From Pseudomonadota bacterium (GTDB taxonomy: Bacteria; Pseudomonadota; Gammaproteobacteria; Pseudomonadales; Pseudohongiellaceae), in the NCBI GenBank assembly GCA_027623555.1, contig JAQBSZ010000023.1, positions 1-64,000 on the forward strand: a DNA stretch of 64,000 nucleotides, given 5' to 3'. Both the position numbers and the translations under genes were made by a program. This document shows, in pieces, positions 7,814-14,979 of this stretch (positions within the stretch are counted from its first letter, which is position 1; every line of letters begins with the position of its first letter). A model generated the notes under the pieces. The model had not been told where the DNA came from. It did no database searches and saw nothing but the letters and a program-made list of their open reading frames with translations.

Positions 7814-7965
7814 TGTTTAATTGCACCGAAAATTGATCCAAAAACCAAACACTTTTGTAATTGGATATTGACCCATGCATGATGGCGTAAAGCCCCGCAT
7901 TGACTCTTTCTAACTGGGTCAGATTTTACTGCAAATCCAGGGTCAATATCGGATGCAATTCAACA
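7814..7965. mobile_element. 152-bp MITE with IS21-like ends (copy C)
   Basis: The left end reads TGTTTAATTGCACCG and the right end is its imperfect inverse (GGATGCAATTCAACA on the plus strand). Both ends contain an internal TTGACCC or TTGATCC word. The element has no coding capacity and would be moved in trans. Its left 110 bp match copies A and B. No clear target duplication flanks it. It separates the terminase gene from the plus-strand phage-like genes and may have removed the start of the frame that follows. Confidence 0.7.
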
Positions 7966-8170
7966 AACTACACTCATATTAGGTATAATGATGTTGAACG
8001 GTTGGAGTCTGATTTAAGGGCCGTTCTGGAGAAGGAGTACGCAGAGGGACGAGTAAGCAAAAAGGTATATGAAGCGTTTAGCGCAAGGAGTGGAGCAAAT
8101 GAGCAACAGAAGAGTACCAATACCAGCACCAGCACCGAAGGTCTACAAGGCCAATTACCCGTCAAAAATG
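7966..8170 (+). pseudogene. Possible 5'-truncated phage-like gene abutting the MITE
   Basis: The frame following the MITE gives a convincing helical stretch (YNDVERLESDLRAVLEKEYA, then EGRVSKKVYEAF) with no start codon of its own before the MITE border. After about 8100 it overlaps a better supported gene in another frame (start 8099). The frame stays open to 8652, but the later part looks like a shadow of the overlapping genes. I infer that an original gene lost its beginning to the MITE insertion. Confidence is low. Confidence 0.3.
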
Positions 8171-8275
8171 ACTCCGGAAGAGGCGGAGGTGTTCAAGAGG
8201 GAGTCGAGGGAGCTGTTCCTGGAGTCAGTGAAGACTCTGAACAAGAACGTCCTGGAGGGCAAACTGACCAGTTAG
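8099..8275 (+). CDS. Small hypothetical phage-like protein (58 aa)
   Basis: Starting at the ATG at 8099 (AAGGAG 7 bp upstream), the product begins MSNRRVPIPAPAPKVYKANY. It then forms a charged helix (TPEEAEVFKRESRELFLESV) and ends EGKLTS. Pro-rich starts with a following charged helix are common in small virion-associated or packaging-region proteins, but I do not recognise the family. It lies in the same frame as the next gene, separated by several stop codons and 54 bp. Confidence 0.5.
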   Translation: MSNRRVPIPAPAPKVYKANYPSKMTPEEAEVFKRESRELFLESVKTLNKNVLEGKLTS

Positions 8276-8329
8276 TTGCTGCCATACAGGCATTGACTGA
8301 TGTAGTCAAAAAGCAAACCGAGGCAACCA

Positions 8330-8683
8330 ATGAGCAACTTTCTAACAACAATCAAAGAGCAGATCAAGGACCTGGTGGGGCCGCAGGAGTATCGGCGGTT
8401 GAAGGAGAGCCAGGAACTGGGGATAGCTCTGGACGAGTACCGAGAACGGATAGCACCGCTCAAGAGCCGAGCGGCCAGCCTGGCGCGGGAGGAGTCGATA
8501 CGCCTGGGTCTAAGCGACGAGCAAATGGTACAGCAGATGAACCTGGCAGCGAGGACAGCGCAGGAGATAGAGATGGCCGAAGTGATGATCGAGTTGGAAC
8601 ACACTTACGGGCCAACTATCGAATCACCGATGGAGATCAGCTTTGCTCATAACTCCTCTGTTCTGGATACCCCAGCTTCCTAG
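8330..8683 (+). CDS. Hypothetical phage-like helical protein (117 aa)
   Basis: The ATG follows CCGAGGCAACCA. The protein is almost entirely helical and charged (IKEQIKDLVGPQEYRRLKES, then LDEYRERIAPLKSRAASLAR), with LGLSDEQMVQQMN at about residues 60-72. No membrane segment or catalytic motif is visible. It lies with two other short plus-strand frames between the terminase small subunit and the primase module, all of which appear to be phage- or satellite-derived. A scaffold, portal-adjacent or regulatory role is possible but cannot be shown. Confidence 0.5.
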   Translation: MSNFLTTIKEQIKDLVGPQEYRRLKESQELGIALDEYRERIAPLKSRAASLAREESIRLGLSDEQMVQQMNLAARTAQEIEMAEVMIELEHTYGPTIESPMEISFAHNSSVLDTPAS

Positions 8684-8734
8684 TTGCTCATTCTATCTCT
8701 CTGCTCTAGCAGCTATAGGCGTGTCATAGCGTCA

Positions 8735-10015
8735 CTAGAAATCGGTTACATCAGTTACAGAAGTAACACCTGCTCTGCTGCTTGACTGCTCTGTAACCTT
8801 TGTAACTCTTGTAACTGATTCCTCAGTTGTTAGCGGGGGTAAGTACCGAGTCCAGGCTTCATGGAATCCGACTGCTTTGTATCCTTTGGCTACACCAGCG
8901 TTTGTACGTACCGTGGTAGACTTAATATCATATGGACGAAGTAGCCTACCTAAACCGCGTGCATCAAGAGGCTGGCCTCGTAAGTTGCCCCAGGGTGACT
9001 CATCTTTACTATTCAACTTGTTTACAATGTCTGCTGTAAATAGCATTGGATGATCTATAAATATTTCACGCAAGTCTGAAAGTAATTGAATCCCCAGGCT
9101 TGGTGTTTTCTCTTTAGCTTGCGTTACAAGCGTTACAGCAGTTACACGGGATCTGCTAGGCCACTCGCCGCCAGCAGCATCGGCTATTGCCAGCAGGGGT
9201 TCCCACATGTCTGCATTACGGTCAGTTATCTCTTCAGGCATATCTGGGAAAACGTCTCTAACATCATTGACAATACTCTCGCACCAAAGAGCGAGTTGTT
9301 CTCTGAGCTTGTCTCCTTCTGGCACATGGATTCGCCGACGGAATTGTTCTACTTCTTCGTCAGGTGCCCTTCTTCTCATATTGATGATAATTGAACGAGT
9401 TAAAATCGTATCAGGTAGACCCCCTAAGCCAGCTAATGCCACAGCGCTGTACGCGGGGCTTTCTTCGGTGCTAACCGTGGTTCCTCTGACTACACAGCGA
9501 CCCGCAACCGCACCTTTTCTGTGGCCCGCATTGAGCAAGCCCCGGATCTCTTCATTGGCCTTAGCTTTCGGGCCAAAAATGGTATCTATTTCGTCGTACA
9601 AGATGGTTGGCTTGGATCCCTCGTCACCAACTTTCCTAAATAAGTAGGCCGGGGTTACATTGACAGCTATCACAGGATTAGGAACTAGCATCTCTGTTAT
9701 TTCGAGCGCTCTCGTCTTACCACTGGCCGGCTCCGGTGATAGAAACGCGAGTCTGGGGGTTGACTCAAATGATTCAATCAGGTGTGTATGAGCTATCCAT
9801 AATGTATGGGCTAGGAGACAATGTTCATCAGGGTAAGAAACAAATCGGCGCAAGAACTCCTGTATCTTTAGCAGAATCTCGCTGCCTTCAATCGGATCAG
9901 CCATGCGGGTGGCGTTACCACTGTTGATTTCCACGGAAGAATACGTTCCGTCCGGGTCTGGTAGTCTGTCAATTTCACTTTTGACTCGATCGGCAAACGA
10001 TTGTTGATTATTCAT
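8735..10015 (-). CDS. DUF3631-type phage/plasmid replication ATPase
   Basis: The 426-residue product (ATG at 10015 preferred over a TTG at 10033) has a Walker A motif SPEPASGKT at about residues 93-101 and a Walker B ILYDEID some 40 residues later. The C-terminal third carries the RGQPLDARGLGRLLRPYDI block typical of DUF3631 proteins. These are P-loop ATPases found beside truncated primases in phages, satellites and islands, and probably serve as helicase or replication initiator. The start codon overlaps the stop of the upstream CHC2 gene by 8 bp, indicating translational coupling. The C-terminus is Thr/Val-rich (VTRVTKVTE, VTSVTDVTDF), and the matching DNA at 8738-8830 is full of short GTTAC words. 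Confidence 0.85.
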   Translation of the reverse strand: MNNQQSFADRVKSEIDRLPDPDGTYSSVEINSGNATRMADPIEGSEILLKIQEFLRRFVSYPDEHCLLAHTLWIAHTHLIESFESTPRLAFLSPEPASGKTRALEITEMLVPNPVIAVNVTPAYLFRKVGDEGSKPTILYDEIDTIFGPKAKANEEIRGLLNAGHRKGAVAGRCVVRGTTVSTEESPAYSAVALAGLGGLPDTILTRSIIINMRRRAPDEEVEQFRRRIHVPEGDKLREQLALWCESIVNDVRDVFPDMPEEITDRNADMWEPLLAIADAAGGEWPSRSRVTAVTLVTQAKEKTPSLGIQLLSDLREIFIDHPMLFTADIVNKLNSKDESPWGNLRGQPLDARGLGRLLRPYDIKSTTVRTNAGVAKGYKAVGFHEAWTRYLPPLTTEESVTRVTKVTEQSSSRAGVTSVTDVTDF

Positions 10016-10430
10016 CACCGAGTATCCTTTCAATTTTCTGAATCCGCACCCTTGCCAGTGCTACCCGTTTCACTTCCAGTTCAGTTGCCGATTTTCCCGC
10101 CGCAACATGAGCGTTAAAAATTAGGACGTACATTTTTTCTTCGGAAAGTAGCTCCTTGATAAGTTCGTGCTTTTTTGCCCATATTTTTCTCCGATCTATT
10201 GCCCTCTGATTGTCTGGAAACAGATTGCGCATACTAAGACCAACCGATTCGAGCACCTCCTGGGTCTCACAACCTGCATGGCATTTAACTAGCACATGTC
10301 CGTCAGCAAGTTCCCTAACCGAAAGGCTTGGTGAGTGGTCGTCATGGGACGGGCATCTTGCAATCCACTTTCGCGGTGATGTTTCTTTGCAATGTGAGAG
10401 CTGACCAACAAGCAATTCTGCATTACTCAT
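10008..10430 (-). CDS. CHC2 zinc-finger primase-like protein
   Basis: This 140-residue protein contains the zinc-binding domain of DnaG-like primases near its N-terminus: C26-x2-H29 in ARCPSHDDHSPSLSV and C50/C54 in VLVKCHAGCETQEVL. In primases this domain reads template DNA for primer initiation. The TOPRIM catalytic domain is absent, and the remaining 80 residues are basic and helical. Such stand-alone CHC2 proteins are usually paired with DUF3631 ATPases, exactly as here (8-bp overlap downstream). Its own start overlaps the end of the upstream HTH gene by 8 bp, so the three genes form one coupled unit. Confidence 0.85.
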   Translation of the reverse strand: MSNAELLVGQLSHCKETSPRKWIARCPSHDDHSPSLSVRELADGHVLVKCHAGCETQEVLESVGLSMRNLFPDNQRAIDRRKIWAKKHELIKELLSEEKMYVLIFNAHVAAGKSATELEVKRVALARVRIQKIERILGDE

Positions 10431-10965
10431 GACTCACCCCTACTCGGGCAATATTTGCCCCCTGCAACGCGGCTATATCCGTGGCCTCAAGTGCCTCTGA
10501 ATCGCTACCCCTTACCTTCGGTACATTTCGATGCTTCGAAGCCTCAAGACGGTGAATAAATGACTTGCTGACCCTATATTTATCAGCGATATGATTTTGA
10601 CTAACGTCTTTGATCAACAACTCCTGGATCTCCGCCAATTCTGCTTCACTGAGATTCAGTGCGCGAGCTCGCTTCGCATTTGCTGTTTTTTGTTTGGCTT
10701 CCTTCTCACGTAGCTTTTTCAATCGCAGAGCCGAGTCTTCAGCAGGTCCCAATTCATCTATCCATTCCCCGACAATTCCATGATAAGGTTTGTCAGTTAA
10801 CAGATCGAAATACCATGATTCTGAGATTAACGAGTTGGGTGTGCCACCCTCAAACCCCTTTAAGGCAAGATTACTTCCAGCGATAACAACGGCGGTATTT
10901 TCAGTTACTTTTACCAGAGCGAGAGGCCCCTTGTTGTCATCATTTACCAACCAGTAAATGCTCAT
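10423..10965 (-). CDS. HTH-domain protein of the satellite/prophage module
   Basis: I do not recognise the 180-residue protein as a named family. Its N-terminal 70 residues are beta-rich (MSIYWLVNDDNKGPLALVKV). A basic helical linker follows (LRLKKLREKEAKQ, NAKRARALN), then a resolvase-type helix-turn-helix at about residues 115-140 (LLIKDVSQNHIADKYRVSKS, FIHRLE). A role in replication control or DNA recognition for the downstream primase-ATPase pair is likely but inferred. Start and stop overlap the neighbouring frames (ATGA with the 22-codon frame upstream, 8 bp with the CHC2 gene downstream), showing a tightly packed operon. Confidence 0.65.
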   Translation of the reverse strand: MSIYWLVNDDNKGPLALVKVTENTAVVIAGSNLALKGFEGGTPNSLISESWYFDLLTDKPYHGIVGEWIDELGPAEDSALRLKKLREKEAKQKTANAKRARALNLSEAELAEIQELLIKDVSQNHIADKYRVSKSFIHRLEASKHRNVPKVRGSDSEALEATDIAALQGANIARVGVSHE

Positions 10966-11030
10966 AAGGAAACCTCCGCGAGTCCGACATAAAATTGGGG
11001 ATTTGTCAGTTCATCATTGCGATTGCCCAT
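10962..11030 (-). CDS. 22-codon frame translationally coupled on both sides
   Basis: An ATG at 11028-11030 overlaps the stop of the excisionase-like gene as TAATG, and the frame ends at TGA 10962-10964, overlapping the next ATG as ATGA. The peptide starts MGNRNDELTNPQFYVGLAEV. The exact tiling suggests that it is translated, either as a coupling leader or as a functional micropeptide. No family can be assigned. Confidence 0.4.
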   Translation of the reverse strand: MGNRNDELTNPQFYVGLAEVSL

Positions 11031-11293
11031 TATTCAGCCTCCTCTGATACCGGAAACTCTGAAGTGTTTTGATATTCTGGAAATTGGTCTCGAAAGCGCA
11101 AAAGTACGGAGAGTCTATATCTTGCACTTCTTCCCATTTTCATGAATCGGGGCGCAGGTTTGCCAAAAAGTTGTCCTGTATATCGGGATTGCTTGAGAGA
11201 GGCGCTGGTCGTTCCCAAGACTTGAGCCGCTTCTTGGTCGCATAGCAGTGGATCAATATTGGGAAGTGAGTTTGGATAAGACTGGTCGTTCAT
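11030..11293 (-). CDS. AlpA/excisionase-like helix-turn-helix protein
   Basis: The 87-residue product starts at the ATG at 11293 behind a strong AGGAGAGG; a TTG two codons upstream is less likely. It has the winged-HTH layout of AlpA/Xis-type proteins: DPLLCDQEAAQVLGTTSASL (first helices), then KQSRYTGQLFGKPAPRFMKM and ARYRLSVLLRFRDQ. Such proteins activate island integrase transcription or bend att DNA during excision. It is the first gene of the tightly coupled minus-strand unit and lies within 1.1 kb of the tRNA scar, as expected for a mobile island control gene. No integrase lies next to it. Confidence 0.75.
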   Translation of the reverse strand: MNDQSYPNSLPNIDPLLCDQEAAQVLGTTSASLKQSRYTGQLFGKPAPRFMKMGRSARYRLSVLLRFRDQFPEYQNTSEFPVSEEAE

Positions 11294-11368
11294 GGTCAAC
11301 CTCTCCTAATGTTGGTTCAAGGAGAGAAGACTGATTCAATCAATTCCGAATGTCGTGAGAAAAGTTAC

Positions 11369-11989
11369 TCAGAACTCACTGAGCGTAGCTTTGGGATTTG
11401 AATACCGCTTCCAGATCGACTTTGCCAGTCGATAATTCATTGGGTTCCTGGTAACCTCAATGTACGCGTCGGTTACAAGGTCACAACCACAGATACTGAT
11501 TGACGCATCATTTCTAGTCGGACTCAATCCGCCAAGTTCCAATGCATAAATAGACCAAGCGATGTGAATATCTCGCCCCCAATTGGAATACTTCGACGGC
11601 CCATGTTGCCGCGGCCGCTGACATTGGGCTGAGTCATACTTTTCCTTCCATGTTGCAATTGAAGATGGAAGCGGGATATTTCGCTCTGTGTACAGTTCAA
11701 TCACTTGTAACAGAGCATCAAACGCCTCACGTGCTCTTTCAGCGCTTAGTGCTAATAGTTGGATTCTAAAATTGAGGCTTTGATTGATGTTAGAGTTTGT
11801 TTGTGGATATGAGCCGGTGCCAACTTTGTATAGCCAAAGCTTTTGGAGTTCTTCCTCGATCAGTAGAACCCATTTCTTAACGCCTAATTCTGCATCGTTG
11901 GTAGTGAGGGAGATACGATGCTGCTGAAAATAGTTCTCTAAGTCCTTTTTCCAGATTTCTAGAATCTCTAAGTCACTGATCGCTGGCAT
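11369..11989 (-). CDS. Hypothetical protein at island boundary
   Basis: I do not recognise this 206-residue protein. It is helical and acidic in its N-terminal half (LEILEIWKKDLENYFQQH, LGVKKWVLLIEEELQKLW). A conserved-looking C-terminal part follows (SNWGRDIHIAWSIYALELGG, SICGCDLVTDAYIEVTRN) with a Cys-Gly-Cys. It has no signal or membrane segment and no tyrosine-recombinase residues, although it occupies the slot between the tRNA att site and the excisionase gene where an integrase is usual. It could be an accessory, cargo-type gene of the satellite. Confidence 0.5.
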   Translation of the reverse strand: MPAISDLEILEIWKKDLENYFQQHRISLTTNDAELGVKKWVLLIEEELQKLWLYKVGTGSYPQTNSNINQSLNFRIQLLALSAERAREAFDALLQVIELYTERNIPLPSSIATWKEKYDSAQCQRPRQHGPSKYSNWGRDIHIAWSIYALELGGLSPTRNDASISICGCDLVTDAYIEVTRNPMNYRLAKSIWKRYSNPKATLSEF

Positions 11990-12086
11990 CAGGAAGAAAA
12001 TTCCTTGTAGTGGACTTATCGTGGACTTAACTGTCTTTAGAGCAACTGAGAATGAGTCAGAATTTCTCCTAACCCTTTGATATATA

Positions 12087-12131
12087 TGGTAGCAATGAGT
12101 GGACTTGAACCACCGACCCCAGCATTATGAA
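12087..12131 (-). other. 3' half of a CAU-anticodon tRNA gene (integration scar)
   Basis: Read on the minus strand, this 45-bp segment holds the anticodon loop TTCATAA, variable loop GGGTC, a complete T arm (GGTGG-TTCAAGT-CCACT), the acceptor 3' strand CATTGCT, discriminator A and an encoded CCA. The 5' half of the tRNA is absent: the sequence preceding the anticodon loop cannot pair. This is the classic footprint of integration by a tyrosine recombinase at the anticodon loop. Elongator Met or lysidine-type Ile2 tRNA are both possible. It marks the right border of the accessory region; the matching copy must lie outside the window. Confidence 0.75.
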
Positions 12132-12599
12132 AATGCGTGAGCGTAATTAAACTTTAACTAAAACAATTACCTACGACGTTTGCACAAGCTATACCGTACT
12201 TCACTTGTAGTTGAGTGATATAGGGCTTATGTTTCAATTACGTACAATAAGGGCACAATACTAATACTTTATATCTTGTAGTTGAGCTCTATCAATGAGC
12301 AAGCTTGCCACTTTTCAGCTCAATCACCTGTGGTATGCGAATTCCTATAGTTACGCAGCCATCGGCAATTTTACGTCGCTTGCCTAAATATACAATCCAG
12401 GATAACCCGCTGTTTTACCTAAATAATTAACAAATCGCATAGGACAGGTATTACGAATTAGTGGAATATTAATTCATACACCTCAAAATAGTATGCCTGA
12501 GTTAAAAAGAACTCTTAAAATTAGCTCTTATATCCTATGCAATTAGGGAAATGGATTTCCTTGCCTTAAATAAACCATTTTTGGTATTAGCCTTGGACG
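12132..12599. other. AT-rich gap without recognisable genes
   Basis: I see no convincing frame here. A 12-bp word CTTGTAGTTGAG occurs twice, near 12204 and 12279, the first within a small inverted repeat (TCACT/AGTGA). Nothing else stands out. Confidence 0.5.
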
Positions 12600-12959
12600 T
12601 CCGAGCGCGCGTTTACGGGTTTCACTTCGTTTTATCCCTTCGGGAGAATTGCCCTTTTTCTTACTGATGCAGCGCTATCGCTTTCATTGAAAATAGCCTT
12701 AACTACGGGCTATTTGCTCAGGCCGGTGTTAACGTTAATATGGCTTTATGTTGAGGGGCAGCCGCACCAAAGAATTTCCGATCATGCCTGGTACACGCTG
12801 TGGTATGTAATTCCAACGTTACCGATGTTCCTGGCGTTTCCAATTCTTTTTTAGCGTTTTAGTTTTTGGGTGACTTTACTATTGTCTGCGATTATTACTC
12901 TAGTCTGCTTTGCTCTATTTGCATTTCTGGTACGTCGATTTGGTATTGGGCTGTTATAA
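12600..12959 (+). pseudogene. Decayed integral membrane protein gene
   Basis: In one frame up to the TAA at 12957-12959 the translation is clearly a membrane protein tail: TTGYLLRPVLTLIWLYVEG, DHAWYTLWYVIPTLPMFLAF, then VTLLLSAIITLVCFALFAFL and VRRFGIGLL. An in-frame TAG at 12852-12854 interrupts it, and no start codon with a ribosome site is present. Upstream of about 12660 protein-like sequence appears in another frame (LDVRARVYGFHFVLSL). It is therefore a multi-lesion pseudogene of an unidentified 2- or 3-TM protein, lying on the chromosomal side of the tRNA scar. Confidence 0.5.
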
Positions 12960-13018
12960 AAAGGACGACGCAGAACCTAGTACTGGCAAGTATCTTGTCA
13001 ATCCCTTCTTGACTTCGG

Positions 13019-13684
13019 TCAGAGACGTGACAGCCTGTATTTACGCGCCTTGGTAATGTGCTTGGCAATCACTTTTTCGGCTAGGTCTGGATCGTGTGAT
13101 TCGAGAGCTTTGAAAATAGCTAAGTGTTCGTTGTAAGCTTCATTGATACGAACACTTTCATCAAATGGTCGTACTTTAAGCAGTCCAATTCTTATGCGTA
13201 AGCGACTTAATGTTTGTGATAAATAATCGTTATTACAAGCATCGTAAATCACATTATGAAACTGGCTGTCTATTTGAGAAAGCTTCTCGGGATCAGTTCG
13301 TGCGTTGTCAAACAGCGACAAATTAGTCCTGAGCATTTCGATTTCTAACTCTGAAATATGCACAGCGGCAGCGCGAACCGCATTAATTTCAAGTTCACAA
13401 AGAACATCATAAAAACCTGCTGCATCCTCAGCTGATAATTGAGTAACGCACACTGTACCGCCGGGTAACAGTTCAAGTAGACCCTCAGTCAATAGCTCGC
13501 GTATCGATTCGCGAATAGGTGTGCGGCTCATGCCCAGCTCTTTGGCCAGTGCAGCAAAATCGATTTCTTGACCAGGACTGATTTTCCCAGTCCGGATTGC
13601 ATTACGGAGATAGACCAGGGACTGATCCGTCAGTGGCATATTTTGTGGAGTATTTGTTGGCTTGGGTTGGTTAGATTTTTTCAT
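13019..13684 (-). CDS. GntR-family transcriptional regulator, FCD subfamily
   Basis: The 221-residue protein has a winged HTH at about residues 20-85 (LRNAIRTGKISPGQEI, then LAKELGMSRTPIRESIRELL). A helical FCD ligand-binding domain follows (about 95-215) with metal-type residues in DSQFHNVIYDAC, NEAYNEHLAIF and AEKVIAKHI. FCD regulators usually repress catabolic operons until a carboxylate or amino-acid-like ligand binds. It is divergent from the cytochrome/PQQ dehydrogenase pair at 14.2 kb, with a palindromic operator (13979-13994) between them. A strong minus-strand terminator lies inside its long 5' leader, so expression may also be attenuated. Confidence 0.9.
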   Translation of the reverse strand: MKKSNQPKPTNTPQNMPLTDQSLVYLRNAIRTGKISPGQEIDFAALAKELGMSRTPIRESIRELLTEGLLELLPGGTVCVTQLSAEDAAGFYDVLCELEINAVRAAAVHISELEIEMLRTNLSLFDNARTDPEKLSQIDSQFHNVIYDACNNDYLSQTLSRLRIRIGLLKVRPFDESVRINEAYNEHLAIFKALESHDPDLAEKVIAKHITKARKYRLSRL

Positions 13685-13742
13685 TGAGCCTAAGTGTAAA
13701 GAATCTTTTATCGAAGGGAAAGCACTGGTTGTGCATTGACGA

Positions 13743-13964
13743 TCAAGCAGCCTGGCTTATATTTCCGATCTGGCCCAGCCCGCCAGCATCGCGCTTGCTT
13801 CCTTCGCAAAACTCCTGCTGGTATAGGAGGAAAAAAAAGCCCAACAACCAGGGTTGTTGGGCTAAATCCACTATCTCGGAGGAGAGAGATAAATGCAACA
13901 CAACGCACAATGTTGTATGACATATACCAGTGTTATACACGATTTGAAACCTTATTCTAATCAT
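13743..13964 (-). other. Possible leader ORF reading through a terminator (73 codons)
   Basis: An ATG at 13964, preceded by GTGAGGAT at good spacing and lying just downstream of the operator, opens a frame starting MIRIRFQIVYNTGICHTTLC. It runs through the perfect hairpin at 13838-13863 (codons for QQPWLLG) to 13743, about 60 bp before the gntR start. It may be a regulatory leader peptide, or chance in a leader RNA. Confidence 0.25.
13831..13863 (-). terminator. Rho-independent terminator in the gntR leader
   Basis: A perfect 12-bp inverted repeat (AGCCCAACAACC, 2-nt loop, GGTTGTTGGGCT) is followed on the minus strand by eight Ts. It can only end minus-strand transcripts, yet no confident minus-strand gene lies upstream before 14178. 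It sits about 150 bp ahead of the gntR start codon, consistent with transcription attenuation or with a small RNA ending here. Confidence 0.75.
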
Positions 13965-13978
13965 GTATAATCCTCACG

Positions 13979-13994
13979 TTATACAATTGAATAC
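13979..13994. promoter_or_regulatory. Putative operator a (gntR / cytochrome-PQQ divergent region)
   Basis: TTATACAATTGAATAC, an imperfect palindrome close to the shared 16-bp consensus, lies between the divergent gntR gene and the diheme cytochrome gene. An additional inverted repeat TGTATAA...TTATACA spans 13965-13984. GntR/FCD proteins bind sites of this type. Confidence 0.55.
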
Positions 13995-14178
13995 AAGTTG
14001 TCAAGACAAGAATGCACCAAGATTCCTCGTTCGGCTAAATCGTCACAACATCGAGCGATTTGGGAAAATTCCAGTACCTTTATGTGATAGCAGGTCTGTG
14101 ATTACTAGCGATATTTTTTCCTCACTGATAATGGTTAAAGTGCAGATGCCATGAAATTCAAATCGGACTGATAAGACT

Positions 14179-14979
14179 ATGAAGCTACTATTCTTAAAAC
14201 CACGCAGTCGATTGTCCATCCTGCTGTCCATTATTGTGACTGGGCCGTTAGTTATCCAGCCATCTATGGCACAAGATACAGGCGATCACACCTATTCTTC
14301 CGAAGCAATTTTGGCCGGTTTGGGCGTTTATAACCGACAGTGCGCACTGTGCCATGGACCGAACGGGTCATCGATAGATGGAATCAATTTGAGCCAGGGG
14401 GTTTTTCGTACTGTAGTTACAGATGATGATCTTCGTGCCGTCATTGCTGACGGGTCGGCAGCAGGGCGCATGCCTTCCTTTTTACTCAGTACCGATGAAA
14501 TGATTGGCATTGTCGCTTATATCAGAGCCGGATTTGATCCTGAAGGCATTGGCGCTAGTGGGATTGGAGACCCTGCTCGCGGGAAGTTGCTATTTGAAGG
14601 CAAAGGGGAATGTGCGGATTGTCATCGAGTGAATGGAGTGGGTCCAAGAACTGCTCCCGACCTCAGTAATATTGGCGCCATCCGCTCACCGACCTCACTG
14701 CAACGTAATATTGTTGACCCTGCGACAGCGTTATTGCCTATAAATCGACCCGTGCGACTGGTCACTAGAAATGAAGAGACAATATTAGGTCGTAGGCTCA
14801 ATGAGGACAGCTATTCTGTACAGATAATCGATTCTAACGAGAAACTAAGATCTGTGCGCAAGTCTGATCTGGTGACCTACGAGATCGGTGATGCTCCTTC
14901 CAAGCAACCCACAACACTTGCCAGCGATGAAGTAGCGGATGTGGTTGCTTACCTGCTTACGCTGCGAGGTCTGCAATGA
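14179..14979 (+). CDS. Secreted diheme c-type cytochrome
   Basis: The 266-residue protein has a signal peptide (cleavage about residue 31, PSMAQ) and two CxxCH haem sites, C55/C58-H59 (CALCHG) and C145/C148-H149 (CADCHR). The C-terminal part after the second haem (ILGRRLNEDSYSVQIID, then KSDLVTYE) resembles the haem-binding tail of large planctomycete-type membrane dehydrogenases. Axial Met candidates occur in GRMPSF and nearby. It overlaps the start of the PQQ dehydrogenase by 4 bp (ATGA) and most likely accepts electrons from it in the periplasm. It is expressed from the operator region shared with the divergent gntR. Confidence 0.88.
   Translation: MKLLFLKPRSRLSILLSIIVTGPLVIQPSMAQDTGDHTYSSEAILAGLGVYNRQCALCHGPNGSSIDGINLSQGVFRTVVTDDDLRAVIADGSAAGRMPSFLLSTDEMIGIVAYIRAGFDPEGIGASGIGDPARGKLLFEGKGECADCHRVNGVGPRTAPDLSNIGAIRSPTSLQRNIVDPATALLPINRPVRLVTRNEETILGRRLNEDSYSVQIIDSNEKLRSVRKSDLVTYEIGDAPSKQPTTLASDEVADVVAYLLTLRGLQ

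Noticed and set aside
12087-12131. Functional tRNA gene
   Set aside because: The acceptor 5' strand, D arm and 5' anticodon stem are missing, so it cannot fold as a tRNA.
12852-12854. Readthrough or special decoding of the in-frame TAG in the membrane gene
   Set aside because: The gene also lacks a start and shows a second frame break upstream, so ordinary decay explains it.
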